Counted from the first letter of the stretch, positions 14,897-23,511 are shown. The stretch: DNA of 24,887 bases from Stenotrophomonas_A sp036403795 (GCA_036403795.1 DASWQJ010000217.1:1-24887); one strand, 5' to 3'. Made by a program: numbers and translations. Notes: generated by a model from the letters alone, not told the origin.

Positions 14897-16402
14897 TCAG
14901 TTGGTGCGCATTGTTTCCAGCTCTTTGAGCCGCTTCAATGCGTCCTGCTGCTGCAGCAGCCCATAGTTGATGCCGGCCGCATTGAGCGAGCTGCCCGACT
15001 GGTAGGGGTAATCGCCGAAGTCGGAGAAGAACTGCTTGATCAGGCCTTGGACCGGCACCAGCAACCACATCTGCTGTGCGAGGAAGTTGGTGGCGCCGCC
15101 GCCCTCGTCCATCCCGCGCTCGTACGGATCCATCCGCAGATTCGCGATCATCGCCCATGAGGTCACTTCACGCGTGGCGGTGGCAATGTTCCCGTGGCTG
15201 GCTACGGCAAAACTGACTTTCCAGTCCGCATACCGCAACGCGTTGAGGTTTCCGCCCTGGTCAAAGTAATACAGTGCCTGGCGCGGGCCCGCCTTGACCT
15301 CACCATGGAAGTACGGCCCGAAGTCGTGCCCATCCAAATGCACCTTGAATGTCTTGTCGCCCGCCTTGAAACCCGTCTTCATCTTGCCCACTACGTCATC
15401 AACCCCGGCTGCGGCGCACAAGGTCGGGAACCAGTCGATCAAGGAAATGATGTCGTTATAGGCCGTGCCAGGCTTGATGACGCCGGGCCAGCGCACCATC
15501 ATCGGGATGCGCATGCCGCCTTCCCAGGTAGTGCCTTTCTCGCCACGGAACTGCGTCATCGCGCCATCAGGCCACAGCGCGATTTCCGCACCGTTGTCGG
15601 TGGTGTACAGCACGATGGTGTTGTCGGCGATACCAAGCTTGTCCAGCTGATCAAGCATTTGGCCGACGTGCCCGTCATGCTCGACCATGCCATCGGCATG
15701 CAGGCCCTTTCCGGTCACGCCATCGGACTCGGGCTTGAGATGGGTGAACACATGCATGCGTGTGGTGTTGAACCACACGAAGAAGGGTTGGTCGGCCTTC
15801 ACGCTCTTGTCGATGAACCCCTGGGCGGCCTCGAGAAACTCCTCATCCACGGTAGGCATGCGTGCCTTGTTGAGCGGACCGGTATCTTCGATCGTGCCAC
15901 CGGCATGGGAGTGGATCACGCCGCGCGGCCCGTACTTCTTCTTGAACTCCGGATCCTTCGGATAGAAGTAGCTTTCTGGTTCCTCCTCGGCGTTGAGGTG
16001 GTAGAGGTTGCCGAAGAACTCGTCGAAGCCGTGATTGGTGGGCAAATGCTGATCCTGATCGCCCAGGTGGTTCTTGCCGAATTGGCCCGTCGCATACCCG
16101 GCGGTCTTCATCACGTCGGCGATGGTCGGCATCCAGTCGGCAATGCCGTGGGGATCACCCGGCATGCCGATGGTCAGCAGGCCGGTGCGAAACGGCTCCT
16201 GGCCGAGGATGAAGGACGCGCGACCCGCCGTGCAGCTTTGCTGGCCATAGGAGTCCGTGAATAGCGCGCCTTCGTTGGCGATCCGGTCGATGTTGGGCGT
16301 CTGATATCCCATCAGCCCGCGCGTATAGGCGCTGACCTGTGGAATCCCGATGTCATCTCCGAAAATAACCAGGATGTTCGGGCGCTTCCCTTTCTCTGCC
16401 AT
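14897..16402 (-). CDS. Arylsulfatase (type I, formylglycine-dependent)
   Basis: A 501-residue sulfatase hydrolysing sulfate esters. The alkaline-phosphatase-like fold is marked by GDDIG (metal-binding Asp16-Asp17), the activation motif CTAGR with Cys57 (the residue converted to formylglycine), GKNHLGD (Lys110, His112), and TTDNGAE with Asp269-Asn270, followed by GEKGTTWEGG (Lys289). All key residues are present. The motif has Ala-Gly instead of the common Pro-Ser, which is a known variant. There is no signal peptide, so it is probably cytoplasmic, and sulfated substrates must enter the cell. GGAG lies 6 bases before the ATG. No formylglycine-generating enzyme gene is in the window. It is divergent from the DUF1254 pair; I recall this association in other proteobacteria, but its meaning is unknown. 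Confidence 0.92.
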   Translation of the reverse strand: MAEKGKRPNILVIFGDDIGIPQVSAYTRGLMGYQTPNIDRIANEGALFTDSYGQQSCTAGRASFILGQEPFRTGLLTIGMPGDPHGIADWMPTIADVMKTAGYATGQFGKNHLGDQDQHLPTNHGFDEFFGNLYHLNAEEEPESYFYPKDPEFKKKYGPRGVIHSHAGGTIEDTGPLNKARMPTVDEEFLEAAQGFIDKSVKADQPFFVWFNTTRMHVFTHLKPESDGVTGKGLHADGMVEHDGHVGQMLDQLDKLGIADNTIVLYTTDNGAEIALWPDGAMTQFRGEKGTTWEGGMRIPMMVRWPGVIKPGTAYNDIISLIDWFPTLCAAAGVDDVVGKMKTGFKAGDKTFKVHLDGHDFGPYFHGEVKAGPRQALYYFDQGGNLNALRYADWKVSFAVASHGNIATATREVTSWAMIANLRMDPYERGMDEGGGATNFLAQQMWLLVPVQGLIKQFFSDFGDYPYQSGSSLNAAGINYGLLQQQDALKRLKELETMRTN

Positions 16403-16936
16403 AACACGCTCCGCTGGACCAGTGAAGTCAAAGTCTGCTTGCGCTGTCAGTAGAAGGCATCAGTAGTTCACCCAAAGTCGGCTAGGTAGTTCTACTGGCC
16501 CTCCCTCACCGCCAGCGACTCGCAATCCTCCCGCCGCGCGCCCAGTCTGAGCGCGGACCCGTGCCCCGGCCAGGGAGCAGGCGGCAATAAGTCACGTGGC
16601 AGGTGTTCGTTATCCGCGCGTCGCGACCTCGGTAGAAATACCTAAGTAAAGCCCGTGAAACTTCGCTTGCCGTCGCCCGGCACGCATCAGAAAGTGCTTG
16701 GAATCGCTTGCCGCATCGAACGTCGGTCCGGCAGACCCGTGTGCCGCAACGAGTTGCCCCGTCGTGTCACTAAATGAATCACCCCGTCTCGGCGTCATGC
16801 CTTACCCCGCTCATCCAACCCGTCCGATCCATGCGTGTCGTCATTCAAGCGATGCCGCTCTACTGGCCGCGACCCGGGTAGTCACGGTCCGTCAGCGCCA
16901 GGAATCCTCTTCCACCCCAGTCGACCAAGGCCTCCG
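16403..16936. other. Divergent intergenic region between sulfatase and DUF1254 genes
   Basis: A 534-base stretch with no supported gene; open frames crossing it have no ribosome site. It must contain the sulfatase promoter (left) and that of the DUF1254 genes (right). Visible structures are iterated CAGTAG motifs at 16448 and 16461, the 15-mer at 16486-16500, and a hairpin with a 6-bp stem (CCGCGC 16534-16539, GCGCGG 16551-16556). No convincing promoter pair was recognised. Confidence 0.5.
16486..16500 (+). repeat. Copy 2 of a short interspersed motif (GTAGTTCTACTGGCC)
   Basis: Identical over 15 bases to the minus strand at 6788-6802, about 9.7 kb away. A further ten-base match (TCTACTGGCC) lies at 16859-16868. 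This copy is upstream of the sulfatase gene and the surrounding CAGTAG motifs are loosely related to it. Confidence 0.4.
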
Positions 16937-18262
16937 ATGAGCACGCCTCAACCCCACCCTGCCGCCGCAGACAACACCGAGATTCGCGCCATCACCAAGG
17001 AGGCCTACCTCTATGCCTTCGCGATGCTGGAGAACTACAACACCCTATACAAGCAAGTGGCCAACCCTAAGGCACCTGAGTACGTCGGTGGCTTCGGCAA
17101 GTTCCGGCATTACGCCGAGCTTTACACGCCCGAAAACCATGATGTCGTCACCCCCAACAACGACACGCCCTACTCGTGGGCCTGGCTGGACCTGAGGGCC
17201 GAACCGTGGGTAGTCACCGTTCCCAATGTGCCGGACGGTCGCTATTACGTGCAGCAGTGGGTGGACCTGTTCACCTTCAACTTTGCCTACATCGGTTCGC
17301 GCGCCACCGGCAACGAGGCCGGCCGCTATCTCATCGCCGGGCCGGGATGGGAGGGGGAAAAACCAGAGGGCATCCAGGACGTATTTCATTCCGAGACCGC
17401 ACTGGTGATGACACTCACCCGCACCGCCTTGAACGGGCCCGGCGACATCTCCCAGGTCAAGGCCGTGCAGGCTGGCATGACGCTGCAGCCGCTGAGTACC
17501 TACCTGGGCAAGCAGCCGCCACCGCCGGCTGCATCCATCAGCTTCCCGCCCTACGATGCCGGCAAGGTGCAGTCCCACGAATTCATCGGCTATCTGAACT
17601 TCCTGCTGCAGTTCACTCAGCCGCCGGACTCGAGCGAAGTCGACCTGATGCACCGCTTCGCCAAAATCGGCATCGGTCCGGGACTGCCGTTCGACGCCGC
17701 AACGCTTGACCCGTCGCGCCTGGCGGCCATCGATGCCGGCATCGAAGATGCCAAGGCGACCATGGCGGAGAAAGCCAAGACGACGCTCTCATCCAATGGG
17801 CTTTTCGGCTCGCGCGAGTTCCTGAAGAACGACTACCTGACCCGCGCCATCGCCGCTGAAAAAGGCTTGTATGGCAACTCGATCGACGAGGCCTGGTACG
17901 GCGGCTATGTGGGTGACGGCAACCAGCCATCGAAGATCCACTTCACCCAGGATGCCTTGCCGCCGGCCAAGTTCTTCTGGTCGGTGACGCTTTACACGCT
18001 GCCAGATCGCTTCCTCTACGCCAACGATCTGAAGCGGTACTCCATCGGCGACCGCACTTCCGGACTTCAGTACGACGCCGATGGTGGCCTGACCCTCTAT
18101 GTCGGACATGCATCGCCGGGCAAGGACAGGGAGAGCAACTGGTTGCCTGCGCCAGCCGGTCCGTACAGCGCAGTCGGGCGCGTCTACGGCCCCGGCCCTT
18201 CGGCCATCCGCGGTGACTGGAATCTGCCGTCATTGCAGCCGGTCAAAGATGACGGTCATTGA
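16937..18262 (+). CDS. DUF1254/DUF1214 domain protein, apparently cytosolic
   Basis: ATG 16937 is preferred (441 residues, MSTPQPHPAAADNTEIRAIT). The frame is open upstream to 16835, but that extension looks non-coding and contains no signal peptide. An N-terminal DUF1254 domain (about 15-170) carries VVTPNNDTPYSWAWLDLRAEP and YIGSRATGN, and a C-terminal DUF1214 domain (about 320-435) carries LPPAKFFWSVTLYTLPDRFL, YDADGGLTLYVGHASPGKDR and ESNWLPAPAGPYS. The biochemical function of this two-domain family is not established. Most members I know are exported, so the missing signal is notable. The ribosome site is poor (AAGG). A paralogue follows 124 bases downstream and a sulfatase lies upstream on the other strand, which suggests a shared task. 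Confidence 0.85.
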   Translation: MSTPQPHPAAADNTEIRAITKEAYLYAFAMLENYNTLYKQVANPKAPEYVGGFGKFRHYAELYTPENHDVVTPNNDTPYSWAWLDLRAEPWVVTVPNVPDGRYYVQQWVDLFTFNFAYIGSRATGNEAGRYLIAGPGWEGEKPEGIQDVFHSETALVMTLTRTALNGPGDISQVKAVQAGMTLQPLSTYLGKQPPPPAASISFPPYDAGKVQSHEFIGYLNFLLQFTQPPDSSEVDLMHRFAKIGIGPGLPFDAATLDPSRLAAIDAGIEDAKATMAEKAKTTLSSNGLFGSREFLKNDYLTRAIAAEKGLYGNSIDEAWYGGYVGDGNQPSKIHFTQDALPPAKFFWSVTLYTLPDRFLYANDLKRYSIGDRTSGLQYDADGGLTLYVGHASPGKDRESNWLPAPAGPYSAVGRVYGPGPSAIRGDWNLPSLQPVKDDGH

Positions 18263-18386
18263 AGGGTCCTTGCGCCTGCAGCGGTGATATCCGCGAGCTG
18301 CGCATCTGTGATTTTCGTTGTTTCCATCCATGCCATCCGCCCGTTCGGCAACCGCACCAACAACGATGCATCCCGAGGAGCCACCC

Positions 18387-19886
18387 ATGCATGACCATCG
18401 AGTCCGTCCCACCGCGATGTCCCTCTGGCTGGCCCTGGCCATCATCGGCTGCACGTCGCTCTCGGCCTGCCGCAATCGCGAAGCACAGGACACGGGTACC
18501 GAAGGCCCGCCGGCCGTCAACAGCGAGCGCCCATCGGCATCGCAGGACAGCACCACGCCGACGCCCGAGGAGGCCAGGGCCATCGCCCGGGACGCCTACC
18601 TCTATGGCGTGCCGATGGTCGACACCTACAAGACCGTGTATGCCTTCAACGTCGACAAAGGCAACCCGCAGTACAAGGGCCCGTTCAATTCCGTGCTGAA
18701 CATCGCTCGCGTGTTCACACCGGACGACACCGCCTTCGTCACCCCCAACTCCGACACGCCCTACTCCTTTGCCATGCTGGACCTGCGTGCCGAGCCGGTG
18801 GTCATCACCGTGCCAAAGATGGAGAAGGATCGCTATTTCGTATTCCAGCTGATGGACCTGTACACCTTCAATTTCGATTACATCGGCAGCCGCGCAACCG
18901 GCAATGACGGCGGCAGCTTCCTCATCGCGGGCCCCGGCTGGAAGGGCGAGGCACCGAAGGGCATCACCAAGGTGATCCGCTCCGAGACCGACCTGGTGAG
19001 CGTGGTGGGGCGCACGCAGCTGTTCAATCCGGGCGACCTCGACAACGTCAAGAAGATCCAGTCTGGCTACCAGGTGCAACCGCTATCGGCCTTCACTGGG
19101 GGTCCCGCGCCGCCCGCCGCGCCGCCCGTGCAATGGATCAAGCCAACACCGCCGGCCGAAGACCGCACCTCATTGGATTTCTTCAGCCAGCTCGCGTTCC
19201 TGCTGCAGTTTGCGCAGCCGCCACACCCCAGCGAGGTTGCCCTGCGGGAGCGCTTTGCGAAAATTGGCATCGAGGCCGGCAAGCCCTTCGACCCCAGCCA
19301 GCTTTCACCGGAACTGCGGGCCGCACTCAGCGAAGGCATGGCCGATGGTCAGAAGCAGATCGACGCCAAGCGCGCATCCCTGGGCGGCAAGACCGATGCC
19401 CTGTTCGGCAATCGCGACTTCCTGAAGAACGATTACCTCGCACGCGCCACCGGCACCCAGGTGGGCATTGGCGCCAACTCCCGCGAAGAGGCGATGTACC
19501 CCATCCTGGACAAGGACGCCGAGGGCCAGCCGCTGGACGGCAGCAAGGGCAAGTACGTATTGCGCTTTGCCAAGGACCAGCTGCCGCCGGTCAATGCATT
19601 CTGGTCGGCCACGATGTATGAGTTGCCCAGCCAACTGCTGGTCAAGAACCCGCTCAACCGCTATCTGATCAATTCGCCGATGCTGCCTGGATTGAAGAAG
19701 GATGCCGACGGCGGACTGACCCTCTACGTGCAGGCCGAGTCGCCCGGCAAGGATAAAGAGGCCAACTGGTTGCCGGCGCCGAAAGGACCGTTCGTGATGT
19801 TCATGCGCTATTACTGGCCCAAGCCGGAACTGCTGGAGGGCAAGTGGGAAACCCCCACGGTCACCAAGGTGCCGGATGCAACCTGA
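18387..19886 (+). CDS. DUF1254/DUF1214 domain lipoprotein
   Basis: ATG 18387 is chosen: GAGGAG lies 6 bases upstream, and it gives a lipoprotein signal peptide ending in the lipobox LSAC (HDHRVRPTAMSLWLALAIIGCTSLSAC), while the frame extends upstream to 18318 without a ribosome site. The 499-residue product has a short disordered linker (TEGPPAVNSERPSASQDST), then DUF1254 (FVTPNSDTPYSFAMLDLRAEP and YIGSRATGN) and DUF1214 (LPPVNAFWSATMYELPSQLL, KDADGGLTLYVQAESPGKDK, EANWLPAPKGPF). It matches the preceding gene motif by motif, so the pair arose by duplication. It should be anchored in the periplasm by lipid, while the upstream copy seems cytosolic. The substrate and activity are unknown. Confidence 0.88.
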   Translation: MHDHRVRPTAMSLWLALAIIGCTSLSACRNREAQDTGTEGPPAVNSERPSASQDSTTPTPEEARAIARDAYLYGVPMVDTYKTVYAFNVDKGNPQYKGPFNSVLNIARVFTPDDTAFVTPNSDTPYSFAMLDLRAEPVVITVPKMEKDRYFVFQLMDLYTFNFDYIGSRATGNDGGSFLIAGPGWKGEAPKGITKVIRSETDLVSVVGRTQLFNPGDLDNVKKIQSGYQVQPLSAFTGGPAPPAAPPVQWIKPTPPAEDRTSLDFFSQLAFLLQFAQPPHPSEVALRERFAKIGIEAGKPFDPSQLSPELRAALSEGMADGQKQIDAKRASLGGKTDALFGNRDFLKNDYLARATGTQVGIGANSREEAMYPILDKDAEGQPLDGSKGKYVLRFAKDQLPPVNAFWSATMYELPSQLLVKNPLNRYLINSPMLPGLKKDADGGLTLYVQAESPGKDKEANWLPAPKGPFVMFMRYYWPKPELLEGKWETPTVTKVPDAT

Positions 19887-19907
19887 GAGGCGCATCAAGC
19901 ATTGCAA

Positions 19908-19937
19908 CGCTTCGCATCCAGTGATGGGTGCGAAGCG
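19908..19937 (+). terminator. Hairpin after the DUF1254 lipoprotein gene
   Basis: CGCTTCGCATCC (19908-19919) pairs with GGGTGCGAAGCG (19926-19937) over 12 positions with one G-T wobble and a 6-base loop. It starts 21 bases after the stop codon. The stem is strong, but no T-run follows, so it is a probable rather than classical terminator. Confidence 0.5.
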
Positions 19938-20103
19938 ACGAGGTTGTAGGCAGATAGCGCGGCATGCGCTGCGACATCAGGGCTCCGAAATGATCCGCTC
20001 ATGACCGAAGCCACCGATCGCCGATCGTCGCGTGATAGCCGGTTTTCGAGGCGCGGGCAGACAAGCTGCCGGGCCGGCACTACCACTTCTCCCTACCGTC
20101 CAC

Positions 20104-21108
20104 CTACGTCCTGGGCGCAGCCGTCGACCCCCGCAGCATCAAGCTGAAATCCAGCGTCTGCTGATGCGGTACTTCCACTTGCTCGATGATCGCGAGCAGC
20201 AGGTTGACGGCGCGCACGCCGATCTCGCGCATCGGTTGCCGGATCGTCGTCAGCGGCGGGGTCAGATAGCGAGACGAGGCGAGGTCGTCGAAACCTACGA
20301 CCGACAGGTCGTCCGGCACGCCGATGCCCAAGTCCCGACAGGCGGCCAGGACCCCCAGCGCCATCTGATCGCTGAAGCAGAAAGCCGCGGTCGGCGCGGG
20401 GGCGCGGCTCAATAATTCCTTCGCCGCCGCATAGCCGGATTCCACTGAAAAATCGCCCGGGGCGATCATCAGCTGGCGCAGGCGACCACGCGCCTTGCCC
20501 GCGGCCTTGGCCCCTTCCAGCCGTTGTCGATGCAGGGGATTGTCGGGCGGGCCGCCCACCACGGCGATCCGCTCGTGCCCCAATCCATAGAGATGTTCCA
20601 TCACGGTACGCGCGGCAGCGGCATTGTCGATATGGACACTGGGAATGCCCAACGCCGGATCGAACTCGCACCCGTTGACCACCGGCGCGGTGATGCCCAA
20701 TTGCTTGACGATCGCGCGCGCCGTCGGCGGGAGGCGGTGCCCCAGCACGATCAGTCCATCGGCTTCATTGCGCCGAAGCATCTGTGCATAGCGTTCCTCG
20801 CGATCGGGCTGGTGCTGGGTATCCCCCAGCAGCACGGCGTAGCCGACGGCCTGTGCCGCCTCTTCGGCGCCCTGCAGGATCTGGGCAAAAAAAGGATTCG
20901 CGATGTCCGGCACCGTCACCAGTATCTTGCCGCTGCGCTGGGTCTTGAGCGTCCTGGCGATGGTGTTGGGCACATAGCCCAGCGCGGCGGCGGCCTGCTC
21001 GATGCGCGTGCGCGTGGCCGGCAGCACTTTGTCCGGCCGCGATAGCGCGCGCGACACCGTGCCGGCCGAGACGCCGACGTGTCTTGCGATGTCGTAAATG
21101 GTTGCCAT
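20104..21108 (-). CDS. LacI-family transcriptional repressor
   Basis: A 334-residue regulator. The N-terminal helix-turn-helix is TIYDIARHVGVSAGTVSRALS (about 3-23), followed by the hinge helix (GYVPNTIARTLKTQRSG, about 44-60), which inserts in the operator's central CpG. The remaining ~270 residues form the periplasmic-binding-protein-like sensor (ILVTVPDIANPFFAQILQGAEEAA, VNGCEFDPALGIPSVHIDN, LTTIRQPMREIGVRAVNLLL). It is divergent from the sugar-catabolic operon and only 64 bases from a perfect 16-bp palindrome, so it very likely represses that operon and perhaps itself. The inducer is probably a sugar or a pathway intermediate. The ribosome site is weak. Confidence 0.92.
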   Translation of the reverse strand: MATIYDIARHVGVSAGTVSRALSRPDKVLPATRTRIEQAAAALGYVPNTIARTLKTQRSGKILVTVPDIANPFFAQILQGAEEAAQAVGYAVLLGDTQHQPDREERYAQMLRRNEADGLIVLGHRLPPTARAIVKQLGITAPVVNGCEFDPALGIPSVHIDNAAAARTVMEHLYGLGHERIAVVGGPPDNPLHRQRLEGAKAAGKARGRLRQLMIAPGDFSVESGYAAAKELLSRAPAPTAAFCFSDQMALGVLAACRDLGIGVPDDLSVVGFDDLASSRYLTPPLTTIRQPMREIGVRAVNLLLAIIEQVEVPHQQTLDFSLMLRGSTAAPRT

Positions 21109-21172
21109 GGGTCAGTGATTCTTTTCCCGGTGCGGTGCACAACGGGTCTTGCGGTAGGCCCATGCTAGGATA

Positions 21173-21188
21173 ATGCAATCGATTGCAT
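21173..21188. promoter_or_regulatory. LacI-family operator (ATGCAATCGATTGCAT)
   Basis: A perfect 16-bp palindrome with a central CG, the form typical of LacI/PurR-family sites. It sits between the divergent repressor gene and the isomerase gene. A GATAAT (21169-21174) overlaps its left edge and could be the -10 box of the catabolic operon, so bound repressor would block polymerase; a matching -35 was not evident. Confidence 0.75.
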
Positions 21189-21202
21189 CAGGGCGAATCA
21201 CG

Positions 21203-22255
21203 TTGAAAACGCTCAAGGGTCCAGCGCTGTTCCTGGCGCAGTTCATCGGTGACAAACCTCCGTTCGATCGATTGGACACGCTGGCCGAGTGGGCCGCCGG
21301 CCTTGGCTATTCTGGCGTACAAATACCCACCAGCGCGCCGCACCTGTTCGATCTCTCCCAGGCCGCGCAGAGCCAGGCGTACTGCGACGACGTCGCCGGC
21401 ATGCTGGCTGGGCACGGCCTCCAGATCACCGAGCTGTCCACGCACCTGCAAGGGCAGCTGGTCGCCGTCCATCCCGCCTACGACAGTCTGTTCGACGGAT
21501 TCGCGCCACCGAACAAACGCGGCGATCCAGCCGCGCGCCAGGCCTGGGCCGTCGAGCAGCTGATGCTGGCAGCCCAGGCCAGCCAGCGCCTGGGACTCAC
21601 GGCGCATGCCACGTTCTCCGGTGCATTGGCCTGGCCTTATTTCTATCCCTGGCCGCAACGTCCGCCCGGATTGGTGGAAGAAGCCTTTGCCGAACTCGGC
21701 CGCCGCTGGCAGCCCATCCTGGAGGCCTTCGACGCCTGCGGCGTGGACCTGTGCTACGAGATCCACCCCGGCGAAGACCTGCACGACGGCGCCACCTTCG
21801 AACGCTTCCTCGACGTGGTCGGCCACCACCGGCGTGCCAAGATCCTGTACGACCCCAGCCACCTGCTGTTGCAGCAGATGGACTACCTGGGCTTCATTGA
21901 CCGGTATCACGACCGCATCGGCATCTTCCACGTCAAGGATGCCGAATATCGCGCAAGCGCACGCAGTGGCGTCTATGGCGGCTACGAAAACTGGATCGAT
22001 CGCCCAGGCCGATTCCGTTCGCTGGGCGATGGCCAGATCGACTTCAGGGCGATCTTTTCCAAGTTCGCGCAGTACGACTTCCCCGGCTGGGCCGTGGTGG
22101 AGTGGGAGTGCTGCCTGAAGCATCCGGAAGACGGCGCGCGCGAAGGTGCCGCCTTCGTACGCGACCACATCATTCGCGTGACCGAGCGCGCCTTCGACGA
22201 TTTTGCCGACAGCGGCGCCGATCCGGAGTCGCTGCGTCGCCTGATGGGGATTTGA
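21203..22255 (+). CDS. TIM-barrel sugar (phosphate) isomerase/epimerase
   Basis: An AP-endonuclease-2/xylose-isomerase-like TIM barrel of about 350 residues. Motifs are GPALFLAQFIGD at the start, LGYSGVQIPT, ITELSTHLQGQLVAVHPAYD, VDLCYEIHPGEDLHDG (metal-ligand Glu and His), LYDPSHLLLQQMD (Asp, His), IGIFHVKDAEY (His, Asp) and WAVVEWECCLKHPEDG (Glu). This full set fits a divalent-metal site. The first ATG (21173) lies inside the operator palindrome, so the start is placed at TTG 21203, giving LKTLKGPALF, which matches where relatives begin with Met-Lys; AGGGCG lies about 7 bases upstream. It is the first gene of the operon. Its activity may be isomerisation, epimerisation or dehydration of a keto-sugar; the exact reaction is unknown. 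Confidence 0.87.
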   Translation: MKTLKGPALFLAQFIGDKPPFDRLDTLAEWAAGLGYSGVQIPTSAPHLFDLSQAAQSQAYCDDVAGMLAGHGLQITELSTHLQGQLVAVHPAYDSLFDGFAPPNKRGDPAARQAWAVEQLMLAAQASQRLGLTAHATFSGALAWPYFYPWPQRPPGLVEEAFAELGRRWQPILEAFDACGVDLCYEIHPGEDLHDGATFERFLDVVGHHRRAKILYDPSHLLLQQMDYLGFIDRYHDRIGIFHVKDAEYRASARSGVYGGYENWIDRPGRFRSLGDGQIDFRAIFSKFAQYDFPGWAVVEWECCLKHPEDGAREGAAFVRDHIIRVTERAFDDFADSGADPESLRRLMGI

Positions 22256-22282
22256 ACCAACGCTGCCCTGGGAGGGGAAGTC

Positions 22283-23500
22283 ATGACGCACACCATGTCG
22301 CGCCTGAGCGCGATGATGTTCCTTCAGTTCTTCATCTGGGGCGCGTGGTTCGTGACCCTGGGGACGTACCTGGTGCAGGGCCCGTTGCAGGCCAGTGCCA
22401 GCCAGGTCGCGACGGCGTTCCTGAGCCAGTCCGTCGGCGCCATTGTCGCCCCCTTCCTGGTGGGCCTGGTGGCGGATCGCTACTTCGCGGCGCAGCGCAT
22501 CCTGGCGGTGCTGCACCTGGCGGGCGCGGCGCTGATGTGGATGGCGTCCACGGCGACCACCTTCGACACGTTCTTCGCCTGCGTCATGGGCTACATGCTG
22601 CTGTTCATGCCCACGCTGGCGCTGGTCAACAGCGTCGCAATGCGGCACATGCGATCGCCTGAAAAGCAGTTCCCGCCCGTGCGCGTGGCCGGCAGCATCG
22701 GCTGGATCGTGGCCGGCGTGCTCATCGGCTGGCTGGGTTGGGAACAGGCGCATCGCCTTGAGATGACCTTCCGCATGGCAGCGATGGCATCACTGGCGTT
22801 GGGCCTGTATGCCTTCACCCTTCCGCATACGCCGCCGCTGGCGCAGCAACGCAACGCCAGGCTGGGGCAGATCCTGGGACTGGACTCGCTGCGCCTGCTC
22901 AAGTCGCGGTCTTACCTGGTGTTCTTCCTGTCCTCGATCGCCATCTGCATCCCGCTGGCGTTCTACTACAACTTCACCAACCCCTACCTCAACGACCTGG
23001 GCGTGCGCGGTGCGGCCGGCCTGCAATCGCTGGGACAGGTGTCCGAAGTGCTGCTGATGCTGGCCATGCCGTTCCTGTTCGTGCGACTGGGCGTCAAGAC
23101 CATGCTGGCGGTGGGCATGGCGGCCTGGGTCGTGCGCTACGGCATGTTTGCCTTTGGCGATGCCGGCAACGGCTTTTCGTTGCTGGTGATCGGCATCGTG
23201 CTGCATGGCATCTGCTACGACTTCTTCTTCGTCACCGGCCAGATCTATACCGATGCCCATGCCGGGCCCGACGCGCGCAGCAGCGCACAGGGGTTCATCA
23301 CCCTGGCCACGTATGGCGTGGGCATGTTGATCGGCACTTTCCTGTCCGGCGCGGTCGTGGAGCACTACACCACGGCGGCGGGCCGGGACTGGCAGCAGAT
23401 CTGGCTGTTCCCGGCGGGCGTCGCACTGGTCGTGCTGATCGCCTTCGTGTTGCTGTTCCGCGATCGGCCGGCGGCCGCCGTCGTGCCCTCCACGCCCTGA
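22283..23500 (+). CDS. MFS importer of the nucleoside:H+ symporter (NupG-like) type
   Basis: A 405-residue inner-membrane protein with twelve predicted helices. A strong ribosome site (GGGAGGGGAAG) precedes the ATG. The N-terminus RLSAMMFLQFFIWGAWFVTLGTYL and the motifs LVGLVADRYFAAQRIL, PTLALVNSVAMRHM, VRVAGSIGWIVAGVLIG and GICYDFFFVTGQIYTD match the NupG/XapB superfamily. In sugar-catabolic clusters with Gfo/Idh/MocA and TIM-barrel genes, members of this family are usually sugar or glycoside transporters rather than nucleoside transporters, which is the more likely role here. It starts 27 bases after the isomerase stop and lies 11 bases before the dehydrogenase gene, so all are co-transcribed. 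Confidence 0.88.
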   Translation: MTHTMSRLSAMMFLQFFIWGAWFVTLGTYLVQGPLQASASQVATAFLSQSVGAIVAPFLVGLVADRYFAAQRILAVLHLAGAALMWMASTATTFDTFFACVMGYMLLFMPTLALVNSVAMRHMRSPEKQFPPVRVAGSIGWIVAGVLIGWLGWEQAHRLEMTFRMAAMASLALGLYAFTLPHTPPLAQQRNARLGQILGLDSLRLLKSRSYLVFFLSSIAICIPLAFYYNFTNPYLNDLGVRGAAGLQSLGQVSEVLLMLAMPFLFVRLGVKTMLAVGMAAWVVRYGMFAFGDAGNGFSLLVIGIVLHGICYDFFFVTGQIYTDAHAGPDARSSAQGFITLATYGVGMLIGTFLSGAVVEHYTTAAGRDWQQIWLFPAGVALVVLIAFVLLFRDRPAAAVVPSTP

Positions 23501-23511
23501 GAGGCCATCCG

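Noticed and set aside
21173..21202. ATG 21173 as the start of the isomerase gene
   Set aside because: It lies at the first base of the LacI-type palindrome and adds ten residues not expected for the family; TTG 21203 fits better.
21188..22753. 521-codon minus-strand open frame across the isomerase and transporter genes
   Set aside because: It is antisense to two well-supported genes, covers the operator-proximal region and has a His/Gln/Arg-rich shadow composition.
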